Assembly: GCA_018261895.1 (NCBI GenBank) | Contig: JAGTRT010000010.1 | Span: 60,851-124,850 of the forward strand | Reading direction: 5' to 3' | Length of the DNA: 64,000 nt | Origin: Pseudomonadota bacterium | GTDB lineage: Bacteria > Pseudomonadota > Gammaproteobacteria > Burkholderiales > Rhodocyclaceae | In this document: one piece after another, positions 32,067 through 44,388 of the stretch | How positions within the stretch are numbered: the first letter of the stretch is position 1 | How the letters are laid out: each line of letters begins with the position of its first letter | Made by a program: the position numbers and the translations under genes | Notes under the pieces: model-generated | Databases searched by the model: none | Seen by the model: only the letters and a program-made list of their open reading frames with translations | What the model was told of the DNA's origin: nothing

Positions 32067-35000
32067 GTGAGGATGTATTCGGCAAAAAGTACAACAATGG
32101 AAAATCCAAGGCCAAGCCCATTCGACGGCATGCGCAGTGGACGCCATCTTCCGCGCATCCTGCGGCATGAAGCTGGCGCCTGGCTGGCGCTGGGTATCAT
32201 CCTGGCCATCACCGGGATGCTCTACAGCATCGTCCGCCAAAGCGCCGAGGAACAGATTTACCAGCGATTCCTTTACCGCGCGGAACAGGAGCGGAGTGCC
32301 CTGCTATTCCGCCTGCAGGCGCATGCCCAGGTCTTGCGTGGTGCCGCCGCATTCTTCGAGGCGAGCGATGACGTCAGGCGCGACGAGTGGCGTAGCTATG
32401 TGCAAAACCTGCAACTGGACGATACGCTGCCAGGCATCCAGGCCACTGGCTTTTCGCTGATCATCCCGCCTCGGGACAAAGCCGCCCACGAGCGTTCGGT
32501 CCGCAGCGAAGGCTTTCCGAACTACGCCATCAAGCCCATCGGAGAACGCGACCTGTACAGCAGCATCGTTTTTCTCGAACCGTTCTCCCAGATCAATCAG
32601 CGCGCCTTTGGCTACGACATGCTGTCGGAATCCGTGCGTCGCGCGGCGATGGAGCGGGCACGGGATAGCGGCGCTGCGGCGCTGTCGGGGAAAATAACGC
32701 TGCTTCAGGACATTGACGGTCCGCCCCAGCCCGGCTTCCTGATCTACGTCCCGGTCTACAACAACAACCTGCCGCACGGCAGCATCGAGGAACGGCGGGC
32801 GGCGCTGCGCGGCTTCAGCTTTGCGGCTTTCCGCACCCAAGACCTGCTCGGCAGCATTTTCAACGCATCGAACAAGGACGTGGAGATCGAGCTCTACGAT
32901 ACGAAGGTAGCGCCGGACAATCTGATCTTCGATTCGCACCGGAACGATGGCACGAACGCCTACGGGCGCCAGCGTGTCACCCTGCCGGTCAACTTTGGCG
33001 GTCACGAGTGGATCGCCCAGCTACGCAGCAGGCCGGAGTTCGACAACATCACGACGCCCATTTTGCCGCTGAGCATTGCCATTGGCGGCGTGCTGGGCGG
33101 GCTGATCGCATTTTTCTGGGTCCGGCGCACCAACAGCTATCGCCGGAACCTCACCAGCGCAGCCGATCGGCTGCGCAAGAACGAGAAACGCCTGCGCACC
33201 CTGATCGACACCCTGCCCGACATCGTCTGCCTGAAGGATGGCGAGGGCCGGTGGACGGAAGCCAATCCCACGATGCTCCGCTTGCTGGGCCTGGGCAATA
33301 CCGACTTCCGCGGTTCGACGAGCGAGGAACTGGCCGCCTCCGGTCGTTTCGACCGGACCGCGATCAGCTTGCTGTGTGCGTCGGACGAAAGCGCCTGGCA
33401 GCTTGGCCACCCGCTGCGCGAAGAGTTGGTCATCGAGGACAGCGACGGCAAGAACCATGTCTTCGAGGTCACCAAAGTCGCGCTTTTCAACGCCGACCGT
33501 ACCCGGCAGTCGCTGGTCATGGTCGGCCACGACATGACCGAGCGGGTCCAGGTCGAAAAGGAACTGCGTTCGGCCGAACGGAAGTTCCGCGGCCTGATCG
33601 AGCAATCCCTGGCCGGGGTTTACATCATCCAGGGCCCTTATTTCCGTTACGTCAATCCGTGGTTCGCCCGAATCTTCGGCTATCCCACGGCGGATGACAT
33701 CGTCGACAAGGTGCCGGTCAGCGAACTGGTGGCACCTGAGGACCGCCCGAAGGTGGCGGCCAACGTGCGGCGCAGGGAAACGGGAGAGGTGGAAGCGCTG
33801 CATTACGGATTTACCGGCCTGCGCAAGGATGGCAACCGGATCGAGGTGGAGGTTTTCGGCACCGCCGTGGACTACGAAGGCGAGCCGGCGGTGATCGGGA
33901 TCGTGACCGATGTGACCGAACGCAAGCGGGCGGAGGCCGTGCTGGAACGCTACAAAGTCCAGCTCGAGGAGCAGGTGGCGTCGCGTACGGCCGACCTGCT
34001 GCTGGCCAAGGAAGCAGCCGAATCGGCCAGCCGGGCCAAGAGCACCTTCCTGGCCAACATGAGTCACGAACTGCGCACGCCGATGAACGCGATCATCGGC
34101 CTGACGCACATTCTGCGACGTCGCAGCACCGATCCGGAACAGCGCGACAAGCTGGGCAAGATCGACGCGGCGGCCATTCACCTGCTCAAGCTGCTCAACG
34201 ACATTCTCGACCTGTCGAAGATCGATGCCGAGCGGCTGGTCCTCGAAAAAACCTCGTTGCGGCTGGGCAGCATCATTGCCAACATCGACAGCCTGGTCAG
34301 CGAAAAGCTGCGCTCCAAGGGCCTGCAGATGAGCATCAACATTCCCCAGTCGCTGGCCGAGGCCCGCCTGCTCGGCGACCCCTTGCGACTGCAGCAGATT
34401 TTCATCAACCTGGTCGATAACGCGGTCAAATTCACCGACCACGGAAGCATTTCCATCACCGCCGAGTGCGTGAACGACACGCCGACCGGGCTGAGCGTCC
34501 GCCTGAGCTTCCGGGATACCGGCATCGGCATCCCGCCTGAGGCGCAAACGCGGATTTTCTCGCCCTTCGAGCAGGCGGACGGCTCGATCACCCGCCGTCA
34601 CGGCGGCACCGGGCTGGGCCTGGCCATTGTCCGGCGGCTGGTCGGGCTCATGCACGGCCACCTGGAACTGACCAGCACGCCGGACGTGGGCAGCACCTTC
34701 ACGGTGACGATTCCCTTCGAGAAGGAGCCGGTGAGCGAACAGGCCGCCGCGCCCGCAGTCGTTGCCGACCGTTCCTGGCTGGCGAACTTTGACGGCAAGA
34801 CCATCCTGCTCGCCGAAGATGACCCGATCAACCAGGAAGTTGCCCGCGAATTGCTGCTCACGCTGCCCGGCCTGAGCATCGACGTCGCCGACGATGGCGC
34901 GAAGGCGCTGGCCATGGCTGCGGCGAAGCGCTACGACCTGATCCTCATGGACATGCAGATGCCGAACATGGGCGGGCTGGAGGCAACGAAAGCCATTCGC

Positions 35001-35177
35001 CAGCTGACCGGTTATGCCGCCACGCCGATCCTGGCGATGACCGCCAATGCCTTCGCCGAAGACCGGGCGCGCTGCCTGGCGGCCGGCATGTCGGACTTCA
35101 TCGCCAAACCGGTCAAGCCCGAGCTGCTCTTTGCCATGCTCGAATCCTGGCTGGGCAAGGCGAAGCCCGGCGCCTGA
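32067..35177 (+). CDS. CHASE-PAS hybrid sensor histidine kinase
   Basis: 1036 residues (an in-frame ATG at 32097 is also plausible). An inner-membrane helix at about 33-54 is followed by a periplasmic CHASE domain with [13 protein letters not shown] and the [20 protein letters not shown] region. A second membrane helix ([19 protein letters not shown]) and two PAS domains follow. The kinase core has H-box His667 ([18 protein letters not shown]), an HATPase with [20 protein letters not shown] and GTGLGLAIV, and a C-terminal receiver with Asp962 ([13 protein letters not shown]). A phosphotransfer partner (Hpt domain) is not fused and not adjacent. The signal is unknown; CHASE domains sense small extracellular molecules. 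Confidence 0.93.
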   Translation: MRMYSAKSTTMENPRPSPFDGMRSGRHLPRILRHEAGAWLALGIILAITGMLYSIVRQSAEEQIYQRFLYRAEQERSALLFRLQAHAQVLRGAAAFFEASDDVRRDEWRSYVQNLQLDDTLPGIQATGFSLIIPPRDKAAHERSVRSEGFPNYAIKPIGERDLYSSIVFLEPFSQINQRAFGYDMLSESVRRAAMERARDSGAAALSGKITLLQDIDGPPQPGFLIYVPVYNNNLPHGSIEERRAALRGFSFAAFRTQDLLGSIFNASNKDVEIELYDTKVAPDNLIFDSHRNDGTNAYGRQRVTLPVNFGGHEWIAQLRSRPEFDNITTPILPLSIAIGGVLGGLIAFFWVRRTNSYRRNLTSAADRLRKNEKRLRTLIDTLPDIVCLKDGEGRWTEANPTMLRLLGLGNTDFRGSTSEELAASGRFDRTAISLLCASDESAWQLGHPLREELVIEDSDGKNHVFEVTKVALFNADRTRQSLVMVGHDMTERVQVEKELRSAERKFRGLIEQSLAGVYIIQGPYFRYVNPWFARIFGYPTADDIVDKVPVSELVAPEDRPKVAANVRRRETGEVEALHYGFTGLRKDGNRIEVEVFGTAVDYEGEPAVIGIVTDVTERKRAEAVLERYKVQLEEQVASRTADLLLAKEAAESASRAKSTFLANMSHELRTPMNAIIGLTHILRRRSTDPEQRDKLGKIDAAAIHLLKLLNDILDLSKIDAERLVLEKTSLRLGSIIANIDSLVSEKLRSKGLQMSINIPQSLAEARLLGDPLRLQQIFINLVDNAVKFTDHGSISITAECVNDTPTGLSVRLSFRDTGIGIPPEAQTRIFSPFEQADGSITRRHGGTGLGLAIVRRLVGLMHGHLELTSTPDVGSTFTVTIPFEKEPVSEQAAAPAVVADRSWLANFDGKTILLAEDDPINQEVARELLLTLPGLSIDVADDGAKALAMAAAKRYDLILMDMQMPNMGGLEATKAIRQLTGYAATPILAMTANAFAEDRARCLAAGMSDFIAKPVKPELLFAMLESWLGKAKPGA

Positions 35178-35183
35178 CGGCAC

Positions 35184-35222
35184 ATTTCGAATTTGGGCTT
35201 TTTTTCCGGTTGACCGTCAAAT
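35184..35222 (-). repeat. dispersed 35-bp element, copy 6
   Basis: On the minus strand it reads ATTTGACGGTCAACCGG, a longer A run, then GCCCAAATTCGAAAT. It lies between convergent stops of the hybrid kinase (35177) and the ParA-like gene (35248). Confidence 0.85.
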
Positions 35223-35247
35223 CCGGCCAAATCGCCGGCAGGCCGGC

Positions 35248-35874
35248 CTAGCCTGCCTCTGCCCAGTCGATGATGGCCTGCCATTGCTCGATGTCGCGTT
35301 CGGCGCGCGAGGGCGGCAGGTCGAAGATGGTCATGCCGGCGGCGGTGGCCTGCACGTAGGTCTGCGTGTCGCGCAGGTAGGCCAGGACCGGCAGGTCGAA
35401 GGTGGCGAAGAATTTTTCCAGTTCCGCGGCAGCCCGCGTCCGCGCATCGACGCGCATGCCGATCACGGCGACATCGGCCTTGCCCTTGCGGATGGCCTTT
35501 TCGGACAGCAGTTCGGTCAGGAAGTGACGGGTCGCCAGCATGTCGAACATGGATGGCTGCACCGGCACGATGACGCGCGTCGACAGCTTGAGCACGCGTT
35601 CGAGCATCTTGCCGTGCAGGCCGGCCGGGGTGTCGAGCACGACGTGCGTGGTGCCCTTGGGCGGCCGTGAAATCTTGTCCTCGCCGACATGCCAGGTGTC
35701 GATGGTCGGCAGGGCGAAGGGGCGGATGGCCAGCCACTCGCGCGACGACTGCTGGCGGTCGATGTCGCCGAGCATGATCTCTGCCCCGCGGTGGGCAAAA
35801 TAGCCGGCCAGGTTGGTGGCCAGCGTGCTTTTGCCAGACCCGCCCTTGGGATTGGCAACCAGAAAAGCCTTCAT
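35248..35874 (-). CDS. orphan ParA/MinD-type ATPase
   Basis: 208 residues, at the short end for ParA. The deviant Walker A motif is NPKGGSGKST (residues 8-17) with the signature lysine. LGDIDRQQSSREWL follows, and HVVLDTPAGL is the Walker B-like segment. These ATPases position plasmids, chromosomes or protein complexes on a surface. No ParB gene or parS-like site was seen, and the partner is unknown. The start overlaps the stop of the TAXI gene by four bases (ATGA), so it is in the operon qor - TAXI protein - ParA. Partitioning of a membrane complex is a guess. Confidence 0.85.
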   Translation of the reverse strand: MKAFLVANPKGGSGKSTLATNLAGYFAHRGAEIMLGDIDRQQSSREWLAIRPFALPTIDTWHVGEDKISRPPKGTTHVVLDTPAGLHGKMLERVLKLSTRVIVPVQPSMFDMLATRHFLTELLSEKAIRKGKADVAVIGMRVDARTRAAAELEKFFATFDLPVLAYLRDTQTYVQATAAGMTIFDLPPSRAERDIEQWQAIIDWAEAG

Positions 35875-37196
35875 GCCGTCGTTTCCTTCTTGCTGAGAAT
35901 GCTGCGCACCAGATTGACGTGTTCGCGCAGGGTATAGACCAGATCGGTGAAGCCGAGCGGGACGTGCAGCGTGCTGGCCTCCTCGTCCAGTGCATCGAGG
36001 CGGCTCCGGTAGTCGGCCAGCCTGGCCGGATCGAAGTGGTGCTTGAGATCCTCTTCGAGGAACTTCAACTCGCCGTAGATGCGGAAAATCTTGGAGCGCA
36101 CGCGCCAGTTGTAGATCGCCGGCGCCACCTTGAGCAGCGGGATGAGCAGGGCGAAGATCGGCACCAGCATGACGATCAGCCGATCGACCAGCACGGCCAG
36201 CCAGAACGGCAGGTAGCGCTGCAGGAAGGGCGCGCCGGACTTGAAGTAGCGCGCCGCCTCGGGCGACAGCGGCAGCATCGGGTCCTTGTACGCCGGGAAT
36301 TCGCCGGCATCCTGGAAGAAGCCGGATTTGCCATGCACCTCGCTGGCCGCCTGCAGGAGCAGGGTCTGCAAGGCCGGATGCAGGTCGTCGCGGACGATGA
36401 GGTTGGCCGTCGGCGCCAGCACCTTGATGTCTTCCGGCGGGAAATCGCGGACCAGATCGGCCACGCCCTGCGGGAAGGTCAGCTTGGTCAGGAAGGGGAA
36501 GCGGCGCTGGTAGGCGCCGGCCTGGGCAAAACTCATGACCTTGACGCCCGGCGACCGCAAGAGCACCTGCACGACCGGCGCTTTCTCGGCGGCGATGATG
36601 AAGGCGGCGTCGATCCGTCCCTGCTGCAATTCTTCGGCGGCAGCCAGGCCGGCCACCGGCACCAGATTATTGCCGGCCGGAATCTCGTTGGCTTCGAGCA
36701 GCTGCTGCGCCAGTTGGCGCACGCCCGAGCCTTCCTGGCCGATGGCGATGCGCTTGCCCTTGAGTTCGGTCAGGCGCGTCAGCACCTTGTCGCCACGATA
36801 GAAAACCCAGACCGGCTCGTAGAAAACGCTGCCGAGCGAAAGCAGGCCGGAATCGTCCTCGGCGTCCGGGTCGGGATTCGGCGGCACGACGCCGCCCTGC
36901 ACGAAACCGACCTGGACCTCGTCGTTTTTCAGGCGATCGAGGTTTTCCAGCGAACCGGCCGACGACCGGACCTCCAGCGTGATGCCGTTCTTGGCGAGGA
37001 TCGCCGCGTAGCGCTGGGCGAACTGGTAGTAGGCGCCGCTCTCGCTGCCCGTGCTGATGACGATCTTCTTCGGCGGCGCCGGCTCGACGAACTGGTAGGC
37101 CACGGCAAAGCCGATGCCGGCCAGCAGCACGATCCACCAGGCCGTGGCGAACAGGTCGCGCAGCGAGAGCAGGCCGGCTTTGAGCTTGGCCATCAT
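35871..37196 (-). CDS. TAXI-family TRAP transporter substrate-binding protein, membrane anchored
   Basis: 441 residues. The N-terminal helix (WWIVLLAGIGFAVAYQFV, about residues 19-36) acts as a signal anchor. A periplasmic TAXI binding domain follows, with ISTGSESGAYYQFAQRYAAIL, VRSSAGSLENLDRL and EVQVGFVQGG. Near residues 325-355 there is another hydrophobic stretch (LPFWLAVLVDRLIVMLVPIFALLIPLL), then a cytosolic helical tail. Typical TAXI proteins are soluble, so this is an anchored variant. No TRAP membrane subunits (DctQ/M fusion) lie beside it, so the transporter is either elsewhere or absent and the protein may signal instead. It starts four bases inside the qor stop. Confidence 0.88.
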   Translation of the reverse strand: MMAKLKAGLLSLRDLFATAWWIVLLAGIGFAVAYQFVEPAPPKKIVISTGSESGAYYQFAQRYAAILAKNGITLEVRSSAGSLENLDRLKNDEVQVGFVQGGVVPPNPDPDAEDDSGLLSLGSVFYEPVWVFYRGDKVLTRLTELKGKRIAIGQEGSGVRQLAQQLLEANEIPAGNNLVPVAGLAAAEELQQGRIDAAFIIAAEKAPVVQVLLRSPGVKVMSFAQAGAYQRRFPFLTKLTFPQGVADLVRDFPPEDIKVLAPTANLIVRDDLHPALQTLLLQAASEVHGKSGFFQDAGEFPAYKDPMLPLSPEAARYFKSGAPFLQRYLPFWLAVLVDRLIVMLVPIFALLIPLLKVAPAIYNWRVRSKIFRIYGELKFLEEDLKHHFDPARLADYRSRLDALDEEASTLHVPLGFTDLVYTLREHVNLVRSILSKKETTA

Positions 37197-38167
37197 GGCA
37201 ACAGGATGGTGGAACCCGTGGTCTTGCGCGCCTCGAGGTCGCTATGGGCCTGCGCGGCGTCCTTGAGCGCGTAGCGCTGATTGACCTCGATCTTCACCTT
37301 GCCGGAGACGACGACGTCGAACAGCTCGCTGCCGAGCGCGACAAGATCTTCGCGCTTGGCCGTGTAGTTCATGAGCGTCGGGCGCGTCACGAACAGCGAG
37401 CCTTTCAGCGAGAGCTGGATGAGATCGAGCGGTGGCACCGGACCGGAGGCGTTGCCGAAGGTGACCATCATGCCCATCGGCCGCAGGCTGTCGAGCGAGC
37501 CGGCAAAAGTGTCCTTGCCGACGCCGTCGTAAACCACCGCGACGCCTTCGCCGTTAGTGATTTCACGCACGCGGACCGGGAAGTTCTCGGTGCTGTAGTT
37601 GATGACATGGTGGCAGCCGTGCGCCTTGGCCAGTTCGGCCTTGGCCGGCGAGCCGACGGTACCGATCACCGTCGCGCCGAGCGCCCGCGCCCACTGGCAG
37701 GCGATCAGACCGACGCCGCCGGCCGCAGCCTGGATCAGCACGGCATCGCCGGCTTGCACGCGGTAGGTCTTGCGTAGCAGGTAGGCGGCGGTCAGGCCTT
37801 GCAGCATCATCGCCGCGCCGGTCTCGAAGGAAATGGCGTCGGGCAGCTTGAGCAGGCGGTGCGCCGGAATGTTGCGGACTTCGGCATAGGCGCCGAGCGG
37901 CCCGCCGGCGTAGGCGACGCGGTCGCCGACCTTGAGATCGGTCACGCCCTCGCCGAGCGCCTCGACGACGCCGGCGCCTTCCATGCCGATGCCCGACGGG
38001 AGCGCTAGCGGATAGAGCCCGGTACGGTGGTAGACATCGATGTAATTGAGACCGACGGCGTGCTGGCGAATGGTCGCCTCGCCGGCAGCCGGCGCAGGCA
38101 GGTCGACGGTCTCCCAGGACAACACTTCCGGACCGCCGTTTTGATGCAGGCGAATGGCGTAGGGCAT
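37193..38167 (-). CDS. qor: NADPH:quinone oxidoreductase (zeta-crystallin-like)
   Basis: 324 residues. A medium-chain dehydrogenase/reductase without catalytic zinc ligands. The N-terminal GroES-like part contains VGLNYIDVYHRTGLYPLALPSGIGMEGAGVVEALG. The Rossmann part has AAAGGVGLIACQWARALGATVIGTVGSPAK, binding NADPH. The product probably reduces quinones. It is the first gene of the qor-TAXI-parA operon. Its leader contains a strong hairpin that reaches the GGAG Shine-Dalgarno. Confidence 0.93.
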   Translation of the reverse strand: MPYAIRLHQNGGPEVLSWETVDLPAPAAGEATIRQHAVGLNYIDVYHRTGLYPLALPSGIGMEGAGVVEALGEGVTDLKVGDRVAYAGGPLGAYAEVRNIPAHRLLKLPDAISFETGAAMMLQGLTAAYLLRKTYRVQAGDAVLIQAAAGGVGLIACQWARALGATVIGTVGSPAKAELAKAHGCHHVINYSTENFPVRVREITNGEGVAVVYDGVGKDTFAGSLDSLRPMGMMVTFGNASGPVPPLDLIQLSLKGSLFVTRPTLMNYTAKREDLVALGSELFDVVVSGKVKIEVNQRYALKDAAQAHSDLEARKTTGSTILLP

Positions 38168-38175
38168 GGATATCT

Positions 38176-38211
38176 CCTCGTTGTCTGATTATTTTTTGCG
38201 AGACAACGAGG
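38176..38211 (-). promoter_or_regulatory. hairpin in the qor leader overlapping its ribosome site
   Basis: On the minus strand CCTCGTTGTCT (38211-38201) and AGACAACGAGG (38186-38176) are perfect 11-bp complements around a 14-base loop. The second arm ends within GAGGAGA, the Shine-Dalgarno that lies just ahead of the ATG at 38167. Folding would hide part of the ribosome site. It could equally be a DNA operator. Confidence 0.5.
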
Positions 38212-38247
38212 TTATCACCGTGCCGGCCGGCGATCTACCGTCCGGCG

Positions 38248-38286
38248 ATTTCAATTTTGGGCATTTTTTCCGGTTGACCGTGAAAT
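38248..38286 (-). repeat. dispersed 35-bp element, copy 7
   Basis: On the minus strand it reads ATTTCACGGTCAACCGG, A6, TGCCCAAAATTGAAAT. It lies between the uvrD stop (38301) and the qor leader, both on the minus strand. Confidence 0.87.
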
Positions 38287-38300
38287 CCGGTCCAAAACGC

Positions 38301-40442
38301 TCAAACCGGGGTCAGTTTGGCGTATTCCAGCGCCAGCCACTTCATGCCGCTGCCGCCGAAATTGATCTGCACGCGGGCATCGGCGCCGCGCCCCTCGGTC
38401 GACACGATGACGCCGATGCCGAACCGGGCATGCTCGACCGTCTGCCCGATGCGCAGCCCGCCGGCCGGGGCCGGTTCCGCGTAGCCACCGCCGAACGAAC
38501 CGAAGGCGGGATACGCCGCCGGCTCGGCCTTCTTGTTGAGCTTGAGCAGCAGGTTCTCGGGAATTTCGTCGAGGAAGCACGACGGCACGCAATAGCGCGT
38601 CTGGCCGTGCAGCATGCGCGTCTGCGCGCAGGAGACGTAGAGGCGCTGACGGGCGCGCGTCACGGCGACGTACATCAGCCGGCGCTCTTCCTCCATGCCG
38701 TCCTTGCCCTCATTGACCGAGTTGTCGTGCGGGAACAGCCCCTGCTCCAGGCCGGTGATGAACACCACGTCGAACTCCAGGCCCTTGGCGGCATGCACGG
38801 ACATGAGCTGGACCGCCTCCTGCCCCTCGCCGGCCTGATGCTCGCCGGCTTCGAGCGAAGCCAGGGTCAGGAAGGAGACCAGCGCGCCGCCTTCGCCGAT
38901 GGCGCCTTCGTCATCGATGAAGGTCGCCGCCGCGTTGATCAGTTCGTCGAGGTTTTCCAGTCGATCCTGGCCTTCCTTGTCGGTCCGGTAATGCTGGGCC
39001 AGGCCGGATTTCTCGATGACGTGCTCGACCATTTCCGGCAGCGGCAGGCCATTCGTCTCGACGCGCAGCTGCTCGACGAGCCGGATGAACGCACCGACCG
39101 TCTGCCCGGCCTTGCCGGTCAGCGACGCCGCCGCGTTGTACAGGCTGGAATTGGTCTGATGCGCCGTCGCCTGCAGGTTTTCCAGCGAACGGGCGCCGAT
39201 GCCGCGCGTCGGGAAATTGACGACGCGCAGGAAGGCGGTGTCGTCGTCCGGGTTGCCGAGCAAGCGCAGGTAAGCCAGCGCGTGCTTGATTTCCTGCCGC
39301 TCGAAAAAGCGCAGGCCGCCATAAACCTTGTACGGCACGTTCTTGGTGAATAGCTCGTTTTCGAGCACGCGCGACTGGGCGTTGGAGCGATACAGCAGCG
39401 CTATCTGCGTCGGCGACACGCCGTCGCGGACCAGTTCGCGGATTTCCTCGACGACGAAACGCGCCTCGTCGAGGTCCGAATAAGCCTCGAAGGCCCGGAT
39501 CGGCTCGCCCTCGCCGGCATCCGTCCACAAATTCTTGCCGAGGCGCTCGCGGTTGTTCTTGATGATGGCGTTGGCCGCCGCCAGGATGTTGCCGTGCGAA
39601 CGGTAGTTCTGTTCGAGGCGGATCACGTTGTCGCCGGCGTAATCGCGCTCGAACTCGCGCATGTTGCCGACTTCGGCGCCACGGAAGCGGTAAATCGACT
39701 GGTCGTCATCGCCCACGGCAAACACCTTGGCCCCGCCGTCGGCCAGCAATTTCAGCCAGGCATATTGCAGGCGATTGGTATCCTGAACCTCGTCGACGAG
39801 GATGTAGCGGAAGCGTTCCTGGTAGTGCCGACGCAAAGGTTCGTTGCGCTGCAGCAATTCGTAGCAGCGCAAGAGCAGTTCGGCGAAGTCGACCACGCCT
39901 TCGCGGTTGCATTGGTTCTCGTATTCGGCGTACAGCTCGACGCGTTTTTGCGTGTAATTGTCGTAAACCTCGGCCTGCGCGGCCCGCACGCCCTGCTCCT
40001 TGTGCGCATTGATGAAATGGCACAGCTCGCGCGGCGGATATTTCTCGTCATCGACGTTGAGGTTCTTGAGCAGGCGCTTGACCATCGCCAGCTGGTCCGC
40101 CGAATCGAGAATCTGGAAGGTCTGCGGCAGCCCGGCCTCGCGGAAATGCGCGCGCAGCAGCCGGTTGCACAGGCCATGGAAAGTGCCGATCCACATGCCG
40201 CGCGTATTGATCGGCACCAGCGACGACAGCCGCGCCGTCATCTCCTTGGCCGCCTTGTTCGTGAAGGTCACGGCCAGCACGCCGTGCGGCCCGACCTGGC
40301 CGGTGGACATGAGCCAGGCAATGCGTGTGGTCAGCACTCTGGTCTTGCCGCTGCCCGCCCCGGCAAGGATGAGCGCATGGACAGGAGGCAGCGTAACCGC
40401 TTGAAGTTGCGGGGAATTCAGGTTGGCAAGGAGGTCGGACAT
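38301..40442 (-). CDS. uvrD: DNA helicase II UvrD
   Basis: 713 residues, normal for UvrD. A superfamily 1 3'-5' DNA helicase in nucleotide excision repair and mismatch repair. Motif I AGAGSGKT is at residues about 28-35. Motif II is LVDEVQDTNRLQYAWL, motif III is VGDDDQSIYRFRGAEV, and motif IV is RLEQNYRSHGNIL. VHAAKGLEFDVVFITGLEQGLFPH and YVAVTRARQRLYVS cover motifs V-VI. The C-terminal Tudor-like tail RVQINFGGSGMKWLALEYAKLTPV is typical of UvrD/PcrA rather than Rep. The start MSDLLANLNSPQLQAV is standard. Confidence 0.96.
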   Translation of the reverse strand: MSDLLANLNSPQLQAVTLPPVHALILAGAGSGKTRVLTTRIAWLMSTGQVGPHGVLAVTFTNKAAKEMTARLSSLVPINTRGMWIGTFHGLCNRLLRAHFREAGLPQTFQILDSADQLAMVKRLLKNLNVDDEKYPPRELCHFINAHKEQGVRAAQAEVYDNYTQKRVELYAEYENQCNREGVVDFAELLLRCYELLQRNEPLRRHYQERFRYILVDEVQDTNRLQYAWLKLLADGGAKVFAVGDDDQSIYRFRGAEVGNMREFERDYAGDNVIRLEQNYRSHGNILAAANAIIKNNRERLGKNLWTDAGEGEPIRAFEAYSDLDEARFVVEEIRELVRDGVSPTQIALLYRSNAQSRVLENELFTKNVPYKVYGGLRFFERQEIKHALAYLRLLGNPDDDTAFLRVVNFPTRGIGARSLENLQATAHQTNSSLYNAAASLTGKAGQTVGAFIRLVEQLRVETNGLPLPEMVEHVIEKSGLAQHYRTDKEGQDRLENLDELINAAATFIDDEGAIGEGGALVSFLTLASLEAGEHQAGEGQEAVQLMSVHAAKGLEFDVVFITGLEQGLFPHDNSVNEGKDGMEEERRLMYVAVTRARQRLYVSCAQTRMLHGQTRYCVPSCFLDEIPENLLLKLNKKAEPAAYPAFGSFGGGYAEPAPAGGLRIGQTVEHARFGIGVIVSTEGRGADARVQINFGGSGMKWLALEYAKLTPV

Positions 40443-40655
40443 GAAGTCTCAGGGTAATCCGGGTAAACCCGGCAAATTGGTCATACCAATTCGTTGCATT
40501 TGTACAACGAAACCACAAACGCGTGCATTTTTTCACATACAGAAGCCGAGCGCACACGTATACTTCAACCAAAAATATTGCAGTGCACAAAACTATTTGC
40601 CCACAAGGCAGTCAAACAGCAGTAGCTACCGCTACAAGTAGTAAGGAGAAACAGC

Positions 40656-41006
40656 ATGAATAGCATGAATGCACCGAAGATCCTGCCCTGGATCGCCCGC
40701 AAGGCCGGCATCAGCGACGAGCTCGCGCTCAAGCTGTGGCGTCGCGCCGTCAGCGAAGCCGAGTATCTCACCGGCGCCACCGAAGGCTCTGCCTACTGGG
40801 GCCTGGCGATTGATCGCTTCCTGGCCATCGTCGAAGACGAAGCCGGCAACGCCCCCGCCTACAGCCTGACGCCCGCACCGCAACTGTCGTGGATGTGGCG
40901 TCACCAGACCCGGATGTCCATGATGTCCCTGCTGGCCACCCAGAATGCCTACCGCCTGTGGCAAAACACGATGGAAGGCATGTACCAGCAAAAAAAAGCG
41001 GCGTGA
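40656..41006 (+). CDS. small conserved protein of unknown function
   Basis: 116 residues. A TAAGGAG Shine-Dalgarno precedes the ATG. No membrane helix or signal is visible. The sequence is Trp/Met-rich and helical (MNSMNAPKILPWIARKAGI, SAYWGLAIDRFLAIVEDEAG, LSWMWRHQTRMSMMSL). I do not recognise a characterised family. It stands alone between uvrD (minus) and leuS, with an AT-rich upstream region that contains a CAAAACTATTTGCC-like stretch. It is probably a real, separately transcribed gene. Confidence 0.65.
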   Translation: MNSMNAPKILPWIARKAGISDELALKLWRRAVSEAEYLTGATEGSAYWGLAIDRFLAIVEDEAGNAPAYSLTPAPQLSWMWRHQTRMSMMSLLATQNAYRLWQNTMEGMYQQKKAA

Positions 41007-41030
41007 CCGGGCAAGAATAGTTTGAACCCC

Positions 41031-43849
<2,819 letters not shown>

Positions 43850-43860
43850 GGAAAGCCGCC

Positions 43861-44388
43861 ATGCGTTCGCCGCTCCGCCTGCTTCTCGCACTGATCATCG
43901 CCGCTGCCGTCGCCGGTTGCGGCTTCCATCTGCGCGGCGCAGGCAGCGGCAACCTGCCGTACAAATCGATGTACATCGCCTTGCCGGACACGGCGGAAGT
44001 CAATATCTGGCTACAGCGCTACATCAGCGCCAGCGGCAGCACGACGATCGTCGACAACCCCAAGGCCGCCGATGCCATCTTCCAGCAAGTCAGCGACAAC
44101 CGGTTGAAGAGCATCCTCAGCGTCAATGCCCAGGGCCGCGTGCGGGAATACCGGCTGCAACTGACCTACAAGTTCCGGGTCGTCAACCAGAAGGGGCAGG
44201 TCCTGGTGCCGGTCAATGAAGTCGCCCTGACCCGCGACATCTCCTTCGACGATTCGAACGTACTGGCCAAGGATCTGGAAGAAGGCCTGCTCTGGCGCGA
44301 CATGAACAACGACCTGGTCAACCAGATCATGCGTCGCCTGAGCATCATCAAGCCGAAGAATCCCGACCTCGAAGAAGACAGCGAGTAA
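43861..44388 (+). CDS. lptE: LPS-assembly lipoprotein LptE
   Basis: 175 residues. An outer-membrane lipoprotein that plugs LptD and helps LPS insertion. A signal peptide with lipobox AVAGC (Cys20) is followed by the family start GFHLRGAGSGNLPYKSMYIA. The small domain contains TYKFRVVNQKGQVLVPVNEVALTRDISFDDSNVLAKDLEEGLLWRDM. It lies between leuS and holA, as in most Beta- and Gammaproteobacteria. Its TAATG overlaps the holA start. Confidence 0.95.
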   Translation: MRSPLRLLLALIIAAAVAGCGFHLRGAGSGNLPYKSMYIALPDTAEVNIWLQRYISASGSTTIVDNPKAADAIFQQVSDNRLKSILSVNAQGRVREYRLQLTYKFRVVNQKGQVLVPVNEVALTRDISFDDSNVLAKDLEEGLLWRDMNNDLVNQIMRRLSIIKPKNPDLEEDSE

